A stretch of DNA of 64,000 nt from an uncultured Pelagibacteraceae bacterium (GTDB lineage Bacteria; Pseudomonadota; Alphaproteobacteria; Pelagibacterales; Pelagibacteraceae): the NCBI GenBank assembly GCA_902560815.1, contig CACENP010000007.1, positions 1 to 64,000 on the forward strand, read 5' to 3'. Positions 28,627 through 38,602 of this stretch are shown here, one piece after another (positions within the stretch are counted from its first letter, which is position 1; every line of letters starts with the position of its first letter). The position numbers were made by a program, and so were the translations under genes. The notes beneath the pieces are model-generated. The model saw only the letters and a program-made list of their open reading frames with translations. It did not search any database and was not told the DNA's origin.

Positions 28627-29955
28627 TTAGCTCCAAGGAAAAGGGCTGTTCGAAGTGGGGTGAAGTTCTCCCTTCGCGTATCGGTTGAATCTAAATGGTT
28701 TCAACAATTCACTTTCTTGACCTAAAATTTCTTGAGCAACTAAATGACCAACACCTAACATTTTATAACCATGGTTTGCATCAGCTATCATATAAACATT
28801 TTCACAAAATCTATCAAAGATTGGAAAAGAGTCTGGGGTTAAACAACCCAATCCACCTGATGGACCTTTTCTATATAAATTTGATTTACCAACAAAACGT
28901 TTTTGACAATGAGCTAATGCTGAAGTCCACATATCAGAAAATTCTTCAGTCGTTTGAAATTCAGGTGACTCTATTCCGTAAGGATCCACATTAACTTTAT
29001 CAAAATGTTTTTGAACTATATAAGGAGAAGTTCCTCCTTGAACTCCCAAACCTTCTATATCTGGCTTGTAATATATTCCCCATAATTTATCTGTAATTAA
29101 TTTTCCATCTTTATCTGAATGTAACGGTGCATCTGTATCAACATGGATTACAGGTGGTTGTTTTCCATCATTAGTTCTTAAGTAGTCAGCATCAACACCC
29201 AAAACACCTTCTTGTAAAAACCAGTATGTCCACATATCCACAGTATGCATTTTTCCGTCTTTACTTTTTACTTCAGTTGTTTTTGGTAAATCTAACATGT
29301 TCCAGAAGTCTCTCACCCAAGGACCAGCTCCAATAACTACTTGTTCGCAGTCAATATTACCCTGGTTAGTTTCTACTCCTGTTATAGCATTACTATTACT
29401 TCCTCTTTTAAATCCTGTAACTTTAACTCCTTTATGTACATTAACACCATTAGCGTTAGCTTTACTTTCTATTGCTTTAATTGAGTCTTTATTAAACGCG
29501 TAGCCACCTTTTTTTTCATGAAGAACAGAAGTTATTCCCTGTGCTTGCCAATCATCAAACATTCCCTTCATGTATTTCATACAGTCTTTTTCACCTTCAA
29601 TAAAAACTGAATCATAACCGATAGCTTTTTGTTGTTCATAAATACTTGCAACATCTTTGTGCATAACTTCAGGAGATATTTGCATATAGCCTACTGGATT
29701 ATATTTAAATGCTTTTGGATCACTTTCCCAAACTGAAACTGAGTGAGCCATTAACTCTCTCATTGCAGGTTGGAAATAATTATTTCTAACAACTCCACAC
29801 GCTATTCCGCTTGCACCAGCTGCTGTATCTTTTTTTTCTAAAACTATAATATCGTTTGGATTTTTATATTTTTCCGAAAGTTTCCAAGCAGTGCTTAATC
29901 CATGAATACCACCACCAATTATCACAACTTTTGCTTTTGTCGGTAAATTTGACAT
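28627..29955 (-). CDS. FAD-dependent oxidoreductase, DAO/sarcosine oxidase beta (SoxB)-like
   Basis: VVIIGGGIHGLSTAWKLSEKY, KDTAAGASGIACGVVRNNYFQPAM, DANHGYKMLGVGHLVAQEI. Confidence 0.85.
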   Translation of the reverse strand: MSNLPTKAKVVIIGGGIHGLSTAWKLSEKYKNPNDIIVLEKKDTAAGASGIACGVVRNNYFQPAMRELMAHSVSVWESDPKAFKYNPVGYMQISPEVMHKDVASIYEQQKAIGYDSVFIEGEKDCMKYMKGMFDDWQAQGITSVLHEKKGGYAFNKDSIKAIESKANANGVNVHKGVKVTGFKRGSNSNAITGVETNQGNIDCEQVVIGAGPWVRDFWNMLDLPKTTEVKSKDGKMHTVDMWTYWFLQEGVLGVDADYLRTNDGKQPPVIHVDTDAPLHSDKDGKLITDKLWGIYYKPDIEGLGVQGGTSPYIVQKHFDKVNVDPYGIESPEFQTTEEFSDMWTSALAHCQKRFVGKSNLYRKGPSGGLGCLTPDSFPIFDRFCENVYMIADANHGYKMLGVGHLVAQEILGQESELLKPFRFNRYAKGELHPTSNSPFPWS

Positions 29956-30091
29956 ATTTTTCTACTAAGATGAATCAGTAGCAAAAGAGATAATCCTTTT
30001 TAAGCTTATTTTTTACTAATAAAAACTATATATAAAAAGAATACCTTAATTTTAGTATTTTTAGAGGTATCTTAAAAACTATAATATTTAA

Positions 30092-31030
30092 ATGAGTCAT
30101 CAATACTATAAACCTGCAAAATCAAGGTTACACAGAAGTGAGCTAGCTGTTCCTGGATCATCGCCTAAAATGTTTGAAAAAGCATTAAACTCAAATGCAG
30201 ATTATATATTTTTAGATCTTGAAGATGCTGTTTCACCAAATGATAAAATTCCAGCTAGAGCAAATGTTATCAAAGCGCTTAATGAAATCAATTGGAGAGA
30301 AAAAGGAAAAACTATTTCAGTTAGAATAAATAGCTTAGATACCCATTATATGTATAGTGATTTAATCGATATAGTGGAACAGGCAGGAGACAAAGTTGAC
30401 ACCATACTTGTTCCAAAAGCAGGAACAGCAAGCGATGTGTATATGGTTGATTGTTTGTTAACACAAATTGAAACTAATAAAAAAATTAAAAATAAAATTG
30501 GTATTGAGTGTTTAATAGAAACTGCATTAGGAATGTCTAATATAAAAGAAATTGCAAAATCTAGCGAAAGATTAGAAGCTCTTCATTTTGGAGTTGCTGA
30601 TTATGCAGCAAGTTTAAGGGCAAGAACTGTAGTTATAGGAGGATTAAACCCTGATTATCCTGGGGACCAATGGCATCATGGGTTGTCACAACTAGTTATG
30701 ACATGTAGAGCTTATGGACTGAGAGCAATTGATGGACCATTTGGGGATTTTAATGATCCTGATGCTTACGTAGCTTCTGCCAAAAGAGCTGCTGCAATAG
30801 GCATTGAAGGCAAGTGGGCAATACATCCTTCCCAGATTGATTTGGCAAATAAAGTTTTTTCTCCTCCAGAAGCTGAAGTAACAAAAGCAAAAAGGATACT
30901 TGAAGAATTAGAAAAAGCTGCCAAAGAAGGTAAAGGTGCTGCACAACTAGACGGTAGAATGATCGATGCTGCTTCAGCACGTATGGCTGAAAATGTTGTA
31001 AATATAAATAAACTTATTCAAGGAAAGTAA
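30092..31030 (+). CDS. mcl: L-malyl-CoA lyase (HpcH/HpaI, CitE-like)
   Basis: RLHRSELAVPGSSPKMFEKAL, YIFLDLEDAVSPNDK, HFGVADYAASLRARTVVIGG, EGKWAIHPSQIDLANKVFSPPEAEVTKAKRILE: close to methylotroph MclA; adjacent mtkAB. Confidence 0.9.
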   Translation: MSHQYYKPAKSRLHRSELAVPGSSPKMFEKALNSNADYIFLDLEDAVSPNDKIPARANVIKALNEINWREKGKTISVRINSLDTHYMYSDLIDIVEQAGDKVDTILVPKAGTASDVYMVDCLLTQIETNKKIKNKIGIECLIETALGMSNIKEIAKSSERLEALHFGVADYAASLRARTVVIGGLNPDYPGDQWHHGLSQLVMTCRAYGLRAIDGPFGDFNDPDAYVASAKRAAAIGIEGKWAIHPSQIDLANKVFSPPEAEVTKAKRILEELEKAAKEGKGAAQLDGRMIDAASARMAENVVNINKLIQGK

Positions 31031-31038
31031 AAAATAAT

Positions 31039-32202
31039 ATGGATATACATGAGTATCAGGCAAAAAAAATACTTTCAGGGTTTGGTGTTACAATTCCTAG
31101 AGGTGGAATTGCTTACAGTCCTGAAAATGCTGAGAATAAAGCTAGAGAGCTCGGAGGATCTAAGTGGGTAGTAAAAGCGCAAGTTCATTCTGGAGCTAGA
31201 GGAAAAGCAGGCGGTATAATTATTTGTAATAGTTCTTTAGAAGTCGCACAAGCAGCCGACAAACTTCTTGGAAAAAAATTAGTTACAAACCAAACTGGTC
31301 CAGAAGGAAAAATAACTAATAGAGTTTATATTGAAGAGGCAACAGATATTAAAAAAGAATTATACTTAGGTTTAGTTTTTGATCGAAGTTCAGAAAGTAT
31401 AATGGTTGTAGCATCTACAGAGGGAGGCATGAGCGTTGAAGAAATTTCTAAAAAAAAACCTGAAACTATAATTAGATCTAAAATTGAAGTAGCTGTTGGA
31501 ATGCAAAAATTTCAAGCTAGAGAAATAGCATTTGGATTAAAAATCGAACCTAATTTAATAGCAAGAGCGGCAGATACAATTATTGGATGTTATAGAGCTT
31601 TTAGTGAGTTAGATGCAACTATGGTTGAAGTAAATCCATTAGTAATATCAAATCAAGATCAAATATTAGCTTTAGATTGTAAAATGAGCTTTGATAACAA
31701 TGCATTGTTTAGAAGAAATCAAGTATCTGAATTAAGGGATAAAACTCAAGAAAATCCTAACGAAGTATATGCATCTGATAGAGGACTAAATTATGTCAGC
31801 CTTGATGGAAATATTGGGAATATAATTAATGGTGCTGGTTTAGCAATGGCCTCAATGGATATGATTAAATTAGCTGGTGGAGAACCAGCAAATTTCTTAG
31901 ATGTTGGTGGAGGTGCTACACCTGAAAAAATAGTCAAAGCTTTCAAATTAATTTCGATGGATGATAAAGTGAAAGTTATACTTGTAAACATTTTCGCAGG
32001 CATAAATAGATGTGATTGGGTTGCAGAGGGTATAGTTCAAGCATTAGAAAAAATAGAAATTAAAGTTCCAATAGTAATAAGATTGGCTGGAACAAATGTT
32101 GAAAAAGGAAACAAAATATTAAAAGAAAGTAAAATAAAATACATCGAAGCAAACACTCTAGAGGATGCTGCAAATAAGGCAGTTAAAGCATTAGGTAACT
32201 AA
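31039..32202 (+). CDS. mtkA: Malate-CoA ligase (malate thiokinase) beta subunit
   Basis: MDIHEYQAKKILSGFGV…VVKAQVHSGARGKAGGI…GPEGKITNRVYIE…CKMSFDNNALFRRNQVSELRD…FAGINRCDWVAEGIVQA: MtkA-like rather than SucC. Confidence 0.85.
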   Translation: MDIHEYQAKKILSGFGVTIPRGGIAYSPENAENKARELGGSKWVVKAQVHSGARGKAGGIIICNSSLEVAQAADKLLGKKLVTNQTGPEGKITNRVYIEEATDIKKELYLGLVFDRSSESIMVVASTEGGMSVEEISKKKPETIIRSKIEVAVGMQKFQAREIAFGLKIEPNLIARAADTIIGCYRAFSELDATMVEVNPLVISNQDQILALDCKMSFDNNALFRRNQVSELRDKTQENPNEVYASDRGLNYVSLDGNIGNIINGAGLAMASMDMIKLAGGEPANFLDVGGGATPEKIVKAFKLISMDDKVKVILVNIFAGINRCDWVAEGIVQALEKIEIKVPIVIRLAGTNVEKGNKILKESKIKYIEANTLEDAANKAVKALGN

Positions 32203-32204
32203 AA

Positions 32205-33095
32205 ATGTCGGTATTAATAGAAAAAAAAACAAAAATAATAGTACAAGGTTTCACTGGAAAAATGGGAAGTTTCCATGCAGAAGAAATGATTAAGTATGGA
32301 ACAAATGTAGTTGGAGGAGTAACGCCTGGAAAAGGTGGAATGAAACATCTTAATCTTCCTGTATTTAATACAGTTAAAGAAGCAGTCAAAAATACAGGTG
32401 CATCAGCATCAATATTATTTGTTCCACCAGCTTTCGCAGCTGACTCGGCGATGGAAGCTGCTGATGCTGGAATTAAAACATGTGTTGCGATTGTAGACGG
32501 AATACCTTCTCACGATATGATAAAAATTAAACGTTATATGAGAAGATATTCAAGAACTGAAAAAATGACTTTAGTAGGACCTAATTGTGCCGGAGTGATT
32601 AGTCCTGGAAAAGCAATGTTAGGTATTATGCCAGGCCATATATATAAAGAAGGAAAAATTGGAATCATTGGAAGATCGGGTACGTTAGGATACGAAGCAG
32701 CACAACAATTAAAAAATTTAAACATTGGTGTTTCCACCAGTGTTGGCATTGGAGGTGATCCAATCAACGGAAGCTCATTTAAAGATATTTTAGAAAAATT
32801 TGAGAAAGATGACGAAACAGAAGCAGTTTTAATGATTGGCGAAATAGGAGGACCACAAGAAGTAGCTGCAGGAAAATTCGCAAAAGAAAATATGAAAAAA
32901 CCAGTTATAGCTTACATAGCAGGACTAACAGCACCAAAAGGAAGAGTTATGGGCCACGCAGGTGCAATAGTATCAGCTTATGGTGAAAGCGCAGTAGAGA
33001 AAGTTGAGCTTTTAAAAGAATGTGGAGTTATTATTTCTAAAAATCCATCAGTTATGGGTGAAACTGTAAAGTCAGCTTTAAATAGCAAAAATTAA
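32205..33095 (+). CDS. mtkB: Malate-CoA ligase alpha subunit
   Basis: KIIVQGFTGKMGSFHAEEMIKYGTNVVGGVTPGKGG, GPNCAGVISPGKAMLGIMPGHI, MGHAGAIVSAYGESAVEK. Confidence 0.85.
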   Translation: MSVLIEKKTKIIVQGFTGKMGSFHAEEMIKYGTNVVGGVTPGKGGMKHLNLPVFNTVKEAVKNTGASASILFVPPAFAADSAMEAADAGIKTCVAIVDGIPSHDMIKIKRYMRRYSRTEKMTLVGPNCAGVISPGKAMLGIMPGHIYKEGKIGIIGRSGTLGYEAAQQLKNLNIGVSTSVGIGGDPINGSSFKDILEKFEKDDETEAVLMIGEIGGPQEVAAGKFAKENMKKPVIAYIAGLTAPKGRVMGHAGAIVSAYGESAVEKVELLKECGVIISKNPSVMGETVKSALNSKN

Positions 33096-33120
33096 AATAT
33101 AAACTAATAGTTTATACCAA

Positions 33121-35811
33121 ATGATAAAAAGAGATCTCTATTATGAACGTATACCTACAAAATCTTTGAGGGATGATGTTAGATACTTGGGAAATATTTT
33201 AGGTAGAGTAATAAAAAAACAGGAGGGAGAAAGTTTTTTCAATTTAGTAGAGAGAATAAGATTGCTATCAAAAGCTAATATTAAAAACAAAAATAACAAA
33301 AATAGATTTAATAAAATTACTTCAGAAATTCAAAGACTTAAACCGATTAAAATATTTAAATTAGCAAGAGCATTTAATCATTTTATGAATTTTATTAATC
33401 TTAGTGAATCCATAGATGCCTCTAGAAAATTAGAAGAATTCGAAAATTCTAACTTAAAAGATAAGCACAATAATATTTTCATTGAGGAAATTTTTGAAAA
33501 GCTTTTTAAAAACAAAAAAATTAAACCTCAAAAAATTTATAATATTGCAAAAAATCTTCAAATTGGAATAGTTCTTACAGCTCATCCAACTGAAGTTAAA
33601 AGAAGAACTTTAATACAAAAATACCATAAAATAACCGAGATAATGGATCAAAGAAATCTTTTGAAGGACAAACCATCAAGATTAAAAATTTTAGATAAAA
33701 AACTTTATGATGAGTTTACAATTATTTGGAATACTGATGATTTAAAAAGATTTAAACCGACACCTTCTGAGGAAGCAAGGTGGGGATTAGCAGTAATTGA
33801 AGACAGCCTTTGGGAAACAATTCCAAAAGTTTATAGAAGATTAAATGCTATTTTTGTAAAACATATGGGAAAAGGTTTGCCTAAAAATTTTAATCCAATT
33901 GAATTTGGATCTTGGATGGGAGGAGATAGAGATGGCAATCCAAATGTAACAGCAACTATCACCAAAGAAGTAATACTTTTATCAAGATGGGAAGCAGCAA
34001 AACTTTATGAAAAAGAATTAACAAAATTAATTAGAGGACTTTCAATGGAAAAATGTTCAAAAAGAATTCTAAAAACTACTGGAAAAACTTTTGAACCTTA
34101 TAGAGTTTATTTAAGACCATTAAGAGATCAAATAAGAAAGACACATAGATTAATAGAAAGACATTTAGTAGCAAAAAAACCATTAGATCAAAAAAAGCTT
34201 TTATCTTCTAAAGAAGAAATTCTAAAACCTTTAAGGGTTGTAAGAGAATCATTAGAACAAAACCAAAGTGAAAATATTGCGAGTAGTGATTTGCTTGATT
34301 TAATGAGGCGAGCCAAATGTTTCGGTATAAACCTTGCAAAATTAGACATTAGACAAGAATCATCAAGACATTCGCAGCTATTGGCAGAATATGTAAAGAA
34401 AAAAAATAACTCTAATTATTTAAATTGGGATGAAAATAAAAAAATTAAATATTTGATAAATGAAATAAAAAAAAATAGAAAAAGTTTCAAAAATTTTAAT
34501 TTTAAAAATAAAGAAAATACTGAAGTTTGGTCAACTTTTAAAATTTTAGCTGATGAACCATCAGAATGTTTAGGCGCTTATGTAATATCAATGACTTCAG
34601 CAGCCTCAGATGTATTAGAAGTTTATCTAATGCAAATGCAAGCAAATATTAAAAATAAATTACGAGTAGTTCCACTTTTTGAAACTTTGCAAGATTTAAA
34701 AAATGCAAAATCTATTATGGAAAAACTTTTTTCATTAAGTTGGTACAGAAAATTAATCAAAAACAAACAAGAAATTATGATTGGTTATTCTGATTCAAGC
34801 AAAGATGCAGGAAAATTATCTGCAAGCTGGCATCAATACAAACTTCAAGAAGAAGTTTTAATTATCGCCAAAAAATATAAAATTGATCTTACTTTTTTCC
34901 ATGGCAGAGGTGGTTCAGCCGGAAGAGGTGGGGGACCAATTCAAGCAACGATGAGATCTCAACCCCCAAATTCTGTATATGGTCGTATTAGAATTACTGA
35001 CCAAGGAGAAATGATCCAACAAAAATATGGTTATGAACCTTTAGCGAAATATAATTTATGTAGTTATATAGGATCTGTAATGCAGGCTACTTTAAATCCA
35101 CCCCCACATCCCAAAGATAGTTGGAGAAAATTAATAGAAGAAATGACGAAAGTTTCTACTTTAGCTTATAGAAAAAACATAAACGAAAATTCAGATTTTA
35201 TAAGATATTTTAAAACTGTTACACCTCACTTAGCTCTTGGGAAATTATCAATAGGATCGCGACCTTCTAAAAGAAAAAATGTAGATAATATTCAAAGCTT
35301 AAGAGCAATACCATGGGTATTTGCTTGGACACAAATAAGATTAATGTTGCCAGCATGGTTGGGAACTGGTGATGCATTAAAATATTCTTCAGTTAAAAAT
35401 CAAAAAACTATTCTTACAGATATGGAAAAAAATTGGCCATTTTTTAATTCGACGATGGATATTTTAGATATGGTTATTTCAAAAGTTGATCCAGAAATAT
35501 CGGAAGTTTACGAAAATAGTCTTGCAGATAAAAAGTTAAGAGAAGTGGGAGACAAACTTAGATCTGAGTTTGCTATAATTAAAAAATTAAATAGATATAT
35601 AACTCCAAGAGAAATAATTAATCAAAGAAAAAAATTTAGAACAACGGTCCTAGTTAGAAATATTTATTCTGAGGTTTTAAATATACTACAAGCTGTAGTT
35701 ATGAATAAAATGTCAAAGAAAAAAATAAAATCTAACGATAAGAAATACCTTAATGATGCAATGATGACATCAATAGCAGGAATATCTGCAGCAATGAAAA
35801 ATACTGGTTAA
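33121..35811 (+). CDS. ppc: Phosphoenolpyruvate carboxylase
   Basis: 896 aa; VLTAHPTEVKRRT, GSWMGGDRDGNPNVT, IGYSDSSKDAGKLSASW, FFHGRGGSAGRGGGP. Confidence 0.97.
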   Translation: MIKRDLYYERIPTKSLRDDVRYLGNILGRVIKKQEGESFFNLVERIRLLSKANIKNKNNKNRFNKITSEIQRLKPIKIFKLARAFNHFMNFINLSESIDASRKLEEFENSNLKDKHNNIFIEEIFEKLFKNKKIKPQKIYNIAKNLQIGIVLTAHPTEVKRRTLIQKYHKITEIMDQRNLLKDKPSRLKILDKKLYDEFTIIWNTDDLKRFKPTPSEEARWGLAVIEDSLWETIPKVYRRLNAIFVKHMGKGLPKNFNPIEFGSWMGGDRDGNPNVTATITKEVILLSRWEAAKLYEKELTKLIRGLSMEKCSKRILKTTGKTFEPYRVYLRPLRDQIRKTHRLIERHLVAKKPLDQKKLLSSKEEILKPLRVVRESLEQNQSENIASSDLLDLMRRAKCFGINLAKLDIRQESSRHSQLLAEYVKKKNNSNYLNWDENKKIKYLINEIKKNRKSFKNFNFKNKENTEVWSTFKILADEPSECLGAYVISMTSAASDVLEVYLMQMQANIKNKLRVVPLFETLQDLKNAKSIMEKLFSLSWYRKLIKNKQEIMIGYSDSSKDAGKLSASWHQYKLQEEVLIIAKKYKIDLTFFHGRGGSAGRGGGPIQATMRSQPPNSVYGRIRITDQGEMIQQKYGYEPLAKYNLCSYIGSVMQATLNPPPHPKDSWRKLIEEMTKVSTLAYRKNINENSDFIRYFKTVTPHLALGKLSIGSRPSKRKNVDNIQSLRAIPWVFAWTQIRLMLPAWLGTGDALKYSSVKNQKTILTDMEKNWPFFNSTMDILDMVISKVDPEISEVYENSLADKKLREVGDKLRSEFAIIKKLNRYITPREIINQRKKFRTTVLVRNIYSEVLNILQAVVMNKMSKKKIKSNDKKYLNDAMMTSIAGISAAMKNTG

Positions 35812-36155
35812 AGCGATATTTCTCTTAGCCTTTTAAGATAATTTTCAAATTCTTCTACAAAACTCTCAGTTGGTTTAATATTTTTTTTTCTTTGATCGTC
35901 TGTTGCTTTTTCTAAATAAAAAAAACCTTTTTCACATGCTTCATTAATAATTAATGCAGATTTTGGTCTAGAAGTTTTAAATAGTTTTGTTTTTAATTCC
36001 TCAACAGTAATTGGTAAGTTTTGTTTATGGTATGACATAATTAAAAGCATCATATGATAGTGCGAAGGTGATTTTCTAAAAAAATAATTACTTGAACGAT
36101 GTGATTGTTTCATCTGTTCTTCCCAAAAATCTAATAAATTTTTTGTACTTTTCAT
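35808..36155 (-). CDS. Small winged-helix/MarR-like putative regulator
   Basis: LPITVEELKTKLFKTSRPKSALIINEACEKGFFYLEKATDDQRKKNIKPTESFVEEFENYLKRL resembles a MarR wing with DxRxK. Confidence 0.5.
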   Translation of the reverse strand: MKSTKNLLDFWEEQMKQSHRSSNYFFRKSPSHYHMMLLIMSYHKQNLPITVEELKTKLFKTSRPKSALIINEACEKGFFYLEKATDDQRKKNIKPTESFVEEFENYLKRLREISL

Positions 36156-36161
36156 AATTAT

Positions 36162-38501
36162 TTAAGACCTTACTCTAGATTTAGTTGGATCGTAATGAGG
36201 AAAAGGAACTATTTTTGCAGGAATTCTTTTTTGATGTCCATCTATTTTCCCAACTTCAACTTCAGTTTCTAATTCTGAATGACCAATATCTATTCTACAT
36301 AGCGCAATATTTTTATTTAAAGTTGGAGAGATACATCCACTAGTTATTACACCAACTTGAGATCTACCAATATGAACACAATCCCCATGATTTGCTTTTT
36401 CTTTTCCAGTAAGTTCAAGACCTACCAGTTTTTTTTGAGGATTTTCTTTTCTTTTAATTAAACTTTCTTTACCAATAAAATCATCTGTTTTAGTTTTTAG
36501 CGGAACTGTAAAACCTACACCAGCTTCAAATGGATCGACTTGACCATCAAATTCATTTCCAAATAATATTAATCCTGCTTCTATCCTTAGTAAATCTAGT
36601 GCACCAAATCCAGCAGGTATAATCCCCTCATCTTTTCCAGCTTCCATAACTTTATCCCATACTTTAGGAGCATCAGATGGATGACACCAAATCTCATAAC
36701 CTAGCTCTCCTGTGTAGCCAGTTCTCGAAACAATTAAAGGAATACCATTAAGATCTTCAACTCTACAAATTGTAAATCTAAACCACTGCAGTTCAGAAAT
36801 AGTTGGCTGAGTTGGTGGTGTAAAAATAAACTTTTCGAGAATTTTTCTACTATTTGGACCTTGTAAAGAGATGTTATTAATTTGATCTGTTGAATTTTTT
36901 ATTAAAACTTTATAATTTTTTTTCTTTGCCTGCTCTTTTAACCATTCTCCAGCATATTCATCACCACATACCCATCTAAACCCATGATCACTCAATTTTA
37001 ATAATGTTCCATCATCAAACATGAAACCATTTTCATAACACATTGAAGAGTAGACGACTTGACCAACAGAAAGTTTTTTTATATTTCTTGTTAAAGTATA
37101 ATTCATTAACTCTTCAGCATCAGGTCCTAAGATTTCAAACTTTCTTAGTGAAGACAAATCAATAACAACTGATTTTTCTCTACAAGCTGTGTATTCGTTA
37201 ATTACACCATGTTTTGTATAATCATTTGGTAACCAGAAGCCTCTAGCATCAATAAAATTTCTAGTAAGTTTTGAAGTTCTTTCGTAGAAGCCAGTATTCC
37301 TAGTTAATTTTGTTTCTGAGTCTGTTTTCATTCTAAATGCAAAAGATTTTGTAAATTCTTTTTTTTTATCATAAGTTCTAACAAAAATATCAGTTGGATT
37401 CCATGAATTACAAGCATCAATGTCACTTGGGCAAGCTGTTGTTCCACAAGTTAAATCTTTTAGTGCTCTAAATGTTACGTAGTCACCAGGTCTAGCGAAA
37501 GATTCATCTGATAATACTGAATTTAAGCCTCCTGCTGATGTATTAAAAAAAAGGTTTATTGCATGCCAGCCTCTTTTTTTTTGAACTCCAAACTTTTCCA
37601 TAGAGGCATTTAAATTATCAGAGCAATTTGGATGTCCAAAATATCCGGCATCTTCATAATATTTAGATGTACAGGCTAAATTAAAGGTATCATGTTTTCC
37701 CACTGTATCTCTAATTACCTCAACCAAAGGTTCATGATCAGTATCATAAAATTTTGAAAATAATCCTGGCCCAGGAAAAGTACTTGCCATAAAAGTTCTT
37801 GTTGTTTGCCAATCTAAACCTTTTTCAATTCTTTTATCTAATTTTGCTGTATCGAATGCTACAAAATCAGAACATTGCCTTCCAGTTGGTGAAATAACTT
37901 GAATGTAATCACCTTCTTTTACCTGAAAAGAAACTGCTGTTGCTCTATCGATATTTGTCTCACTAAGTGGATCAAACATTGGATCTGGAATTACATGATG
38001 TTCTTTATCTTTTGTAATTTTAGCTCTTTTAATAAAAATAGTTAAATCTGTTGGAGGATTTTGTTCATGAATTAACATTTCAGCACCAGGAGCAGAAAAG
38101 ATACAATAACATTTATCTTTTGATTTTATTTTTACTTTTTCACCCCATCTTGTTTCTTTATCAAAAATAATCGAAGCTTTAGATTTTGAAATATCTAAAT
38201 TTCTTTTTTTTAGTTGTCGAAGTGCTATGAGAGAACTCTCATCTTTTTTTGAAAGTATTTTTTTAATTTCAGAGGCATCCTTATTTTCTTTTAAATTTAA
38301 AATTGCTGGTTCTGATTTTCCTTCCTTGTTGAAAACTGATATCTCACATATCTGATTTCCTTCATTATTTATAATTTCTATTTCATCATCTGGAAGAATT
38401 TGAATACCGGTGAGACCACCACCATTTACTATATATCTTTCAACTCCAGGTGGTAGTACATTTAGTCCCGGTTCTTTTATATTAGCACTTGTATTTAGCA
38501 T
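36162..38501 (-). CDS. tdm: DUF1989-GcvT fusion; trimethylamine-N-oxide demethylase (Tdm)-like
   Basis: 779 aa; N-terminal Zn-type region (GDYIQVISPTGRQCSDFVAFD…NCSDNLN…TTACPSDIDACN) plus GcvT/AMT C-terminal domain (SRTGYTGELGYEIWCHP, GLILFGNEFDGQVDPFEAGVGF). Confidence 0.8.
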   Translation of the reverse strand: MLNTSANIKEPGLNVLPPGVERYIVNGGGLTGIQILPDDEIEIINNEGNQICEISVFNKEGKSEPAILNLKENKDASEIKKILSKKDESSLIALRQLKKRNLDISKSKASIIFDKETRWGEKVKIKSKDKCYCIFSAPGAEMLIHEQNPPTDLTIFIKRAKITKDKEHHVIPDPMFDPLSETNIDRATAVSFQVKEGDYIQVISPTGRQCSDFVAFDTAKLDKRIEKGLDWQTTRTFMASTFPGPGLFSKFYDTDHEPLVEVIRDTVGKHDTFNLACTSKYYEDAGYFGHPNCSDNLNASMEKFGVQKKRGWHAINLFFNTSAGGLNSVLSDESFARPGDYVTFRALKDLTCGTTACPSDIDACNSWNPTDIFVRTYDKKKEFTKSFAFRMKTDSETKLTRNTGFYERTSKLTRNFIDARGFWLPNDYTKHGVINEYTACREKSVVIDLSSLRKFEILGPDAEELMNYTLTRNIKKLSVGQVVYSSMCYENGFMFDDGTLLKLSDHGFRWVCGDEYAGEWLKEQAKKKNYKVLIKNSTDQINNISLQGPNSRKILEKFIFTPPTQPTISELQWFRFTICRVEDLNGIPLIVSRTGYTGELGYEIWCHPSDAPKVWDKVMEAGKDEGIIPAGFGALDLLRIEAGLILFGNEFDGQVDPFEAGVGFTVPLKTKTDDFIGKESLIKRKENPQKKLVGLELTGKEKANHGDCVHIGRSQVGVITSGCISPTLNKNIALCRIDIGHSELETEVEVGKIDGHQKRIPAKIVPFPHYDPTKSRVRS

Positions 38502-38541
38502 TTTTAAAAGCCTACAACGAACATAATATATCTAACAGTTA

Positions 38542-38570
38542 TTGACTATACATTTAATTAAGCAGATACT
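38542..38570 (+). promoter_or_regulatory. Putative sigma70 promoter for the tmoX-like gene
   Basis: TTGACT - 17 nt - GATACT, 33 nt upstream of the 38603 start. Confidence 0.45.
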
Positions 38571-38602
38571 AAGCGTACTTAATATTAAGGAAAGGGGAAA
38601 AA

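Noticed and set aside
30041-30070. ATACCT…AGGTAT inverted repeat in the mcl leader as an attenuator
   Set aside because: Only a 6-bp core stem with an 18-nt AT-rich loop; no T-tract; weak
31039-33095. Annotation as succinyl-CoA synthetase sucCD
   Set aside because: Sequence details and the mcl/ppc context fit malate-CoA ligase MtkAB better, though phylogeny is needed
36162-38501. Annotation as ordinary glycine cleavage T-protein
   Set aside because: The GcvT domain is fused to an N-terminal DUF1989-type region and is divergent from a TMAO-type importer, which fits Tdm; no gcvH/gcvP nearby
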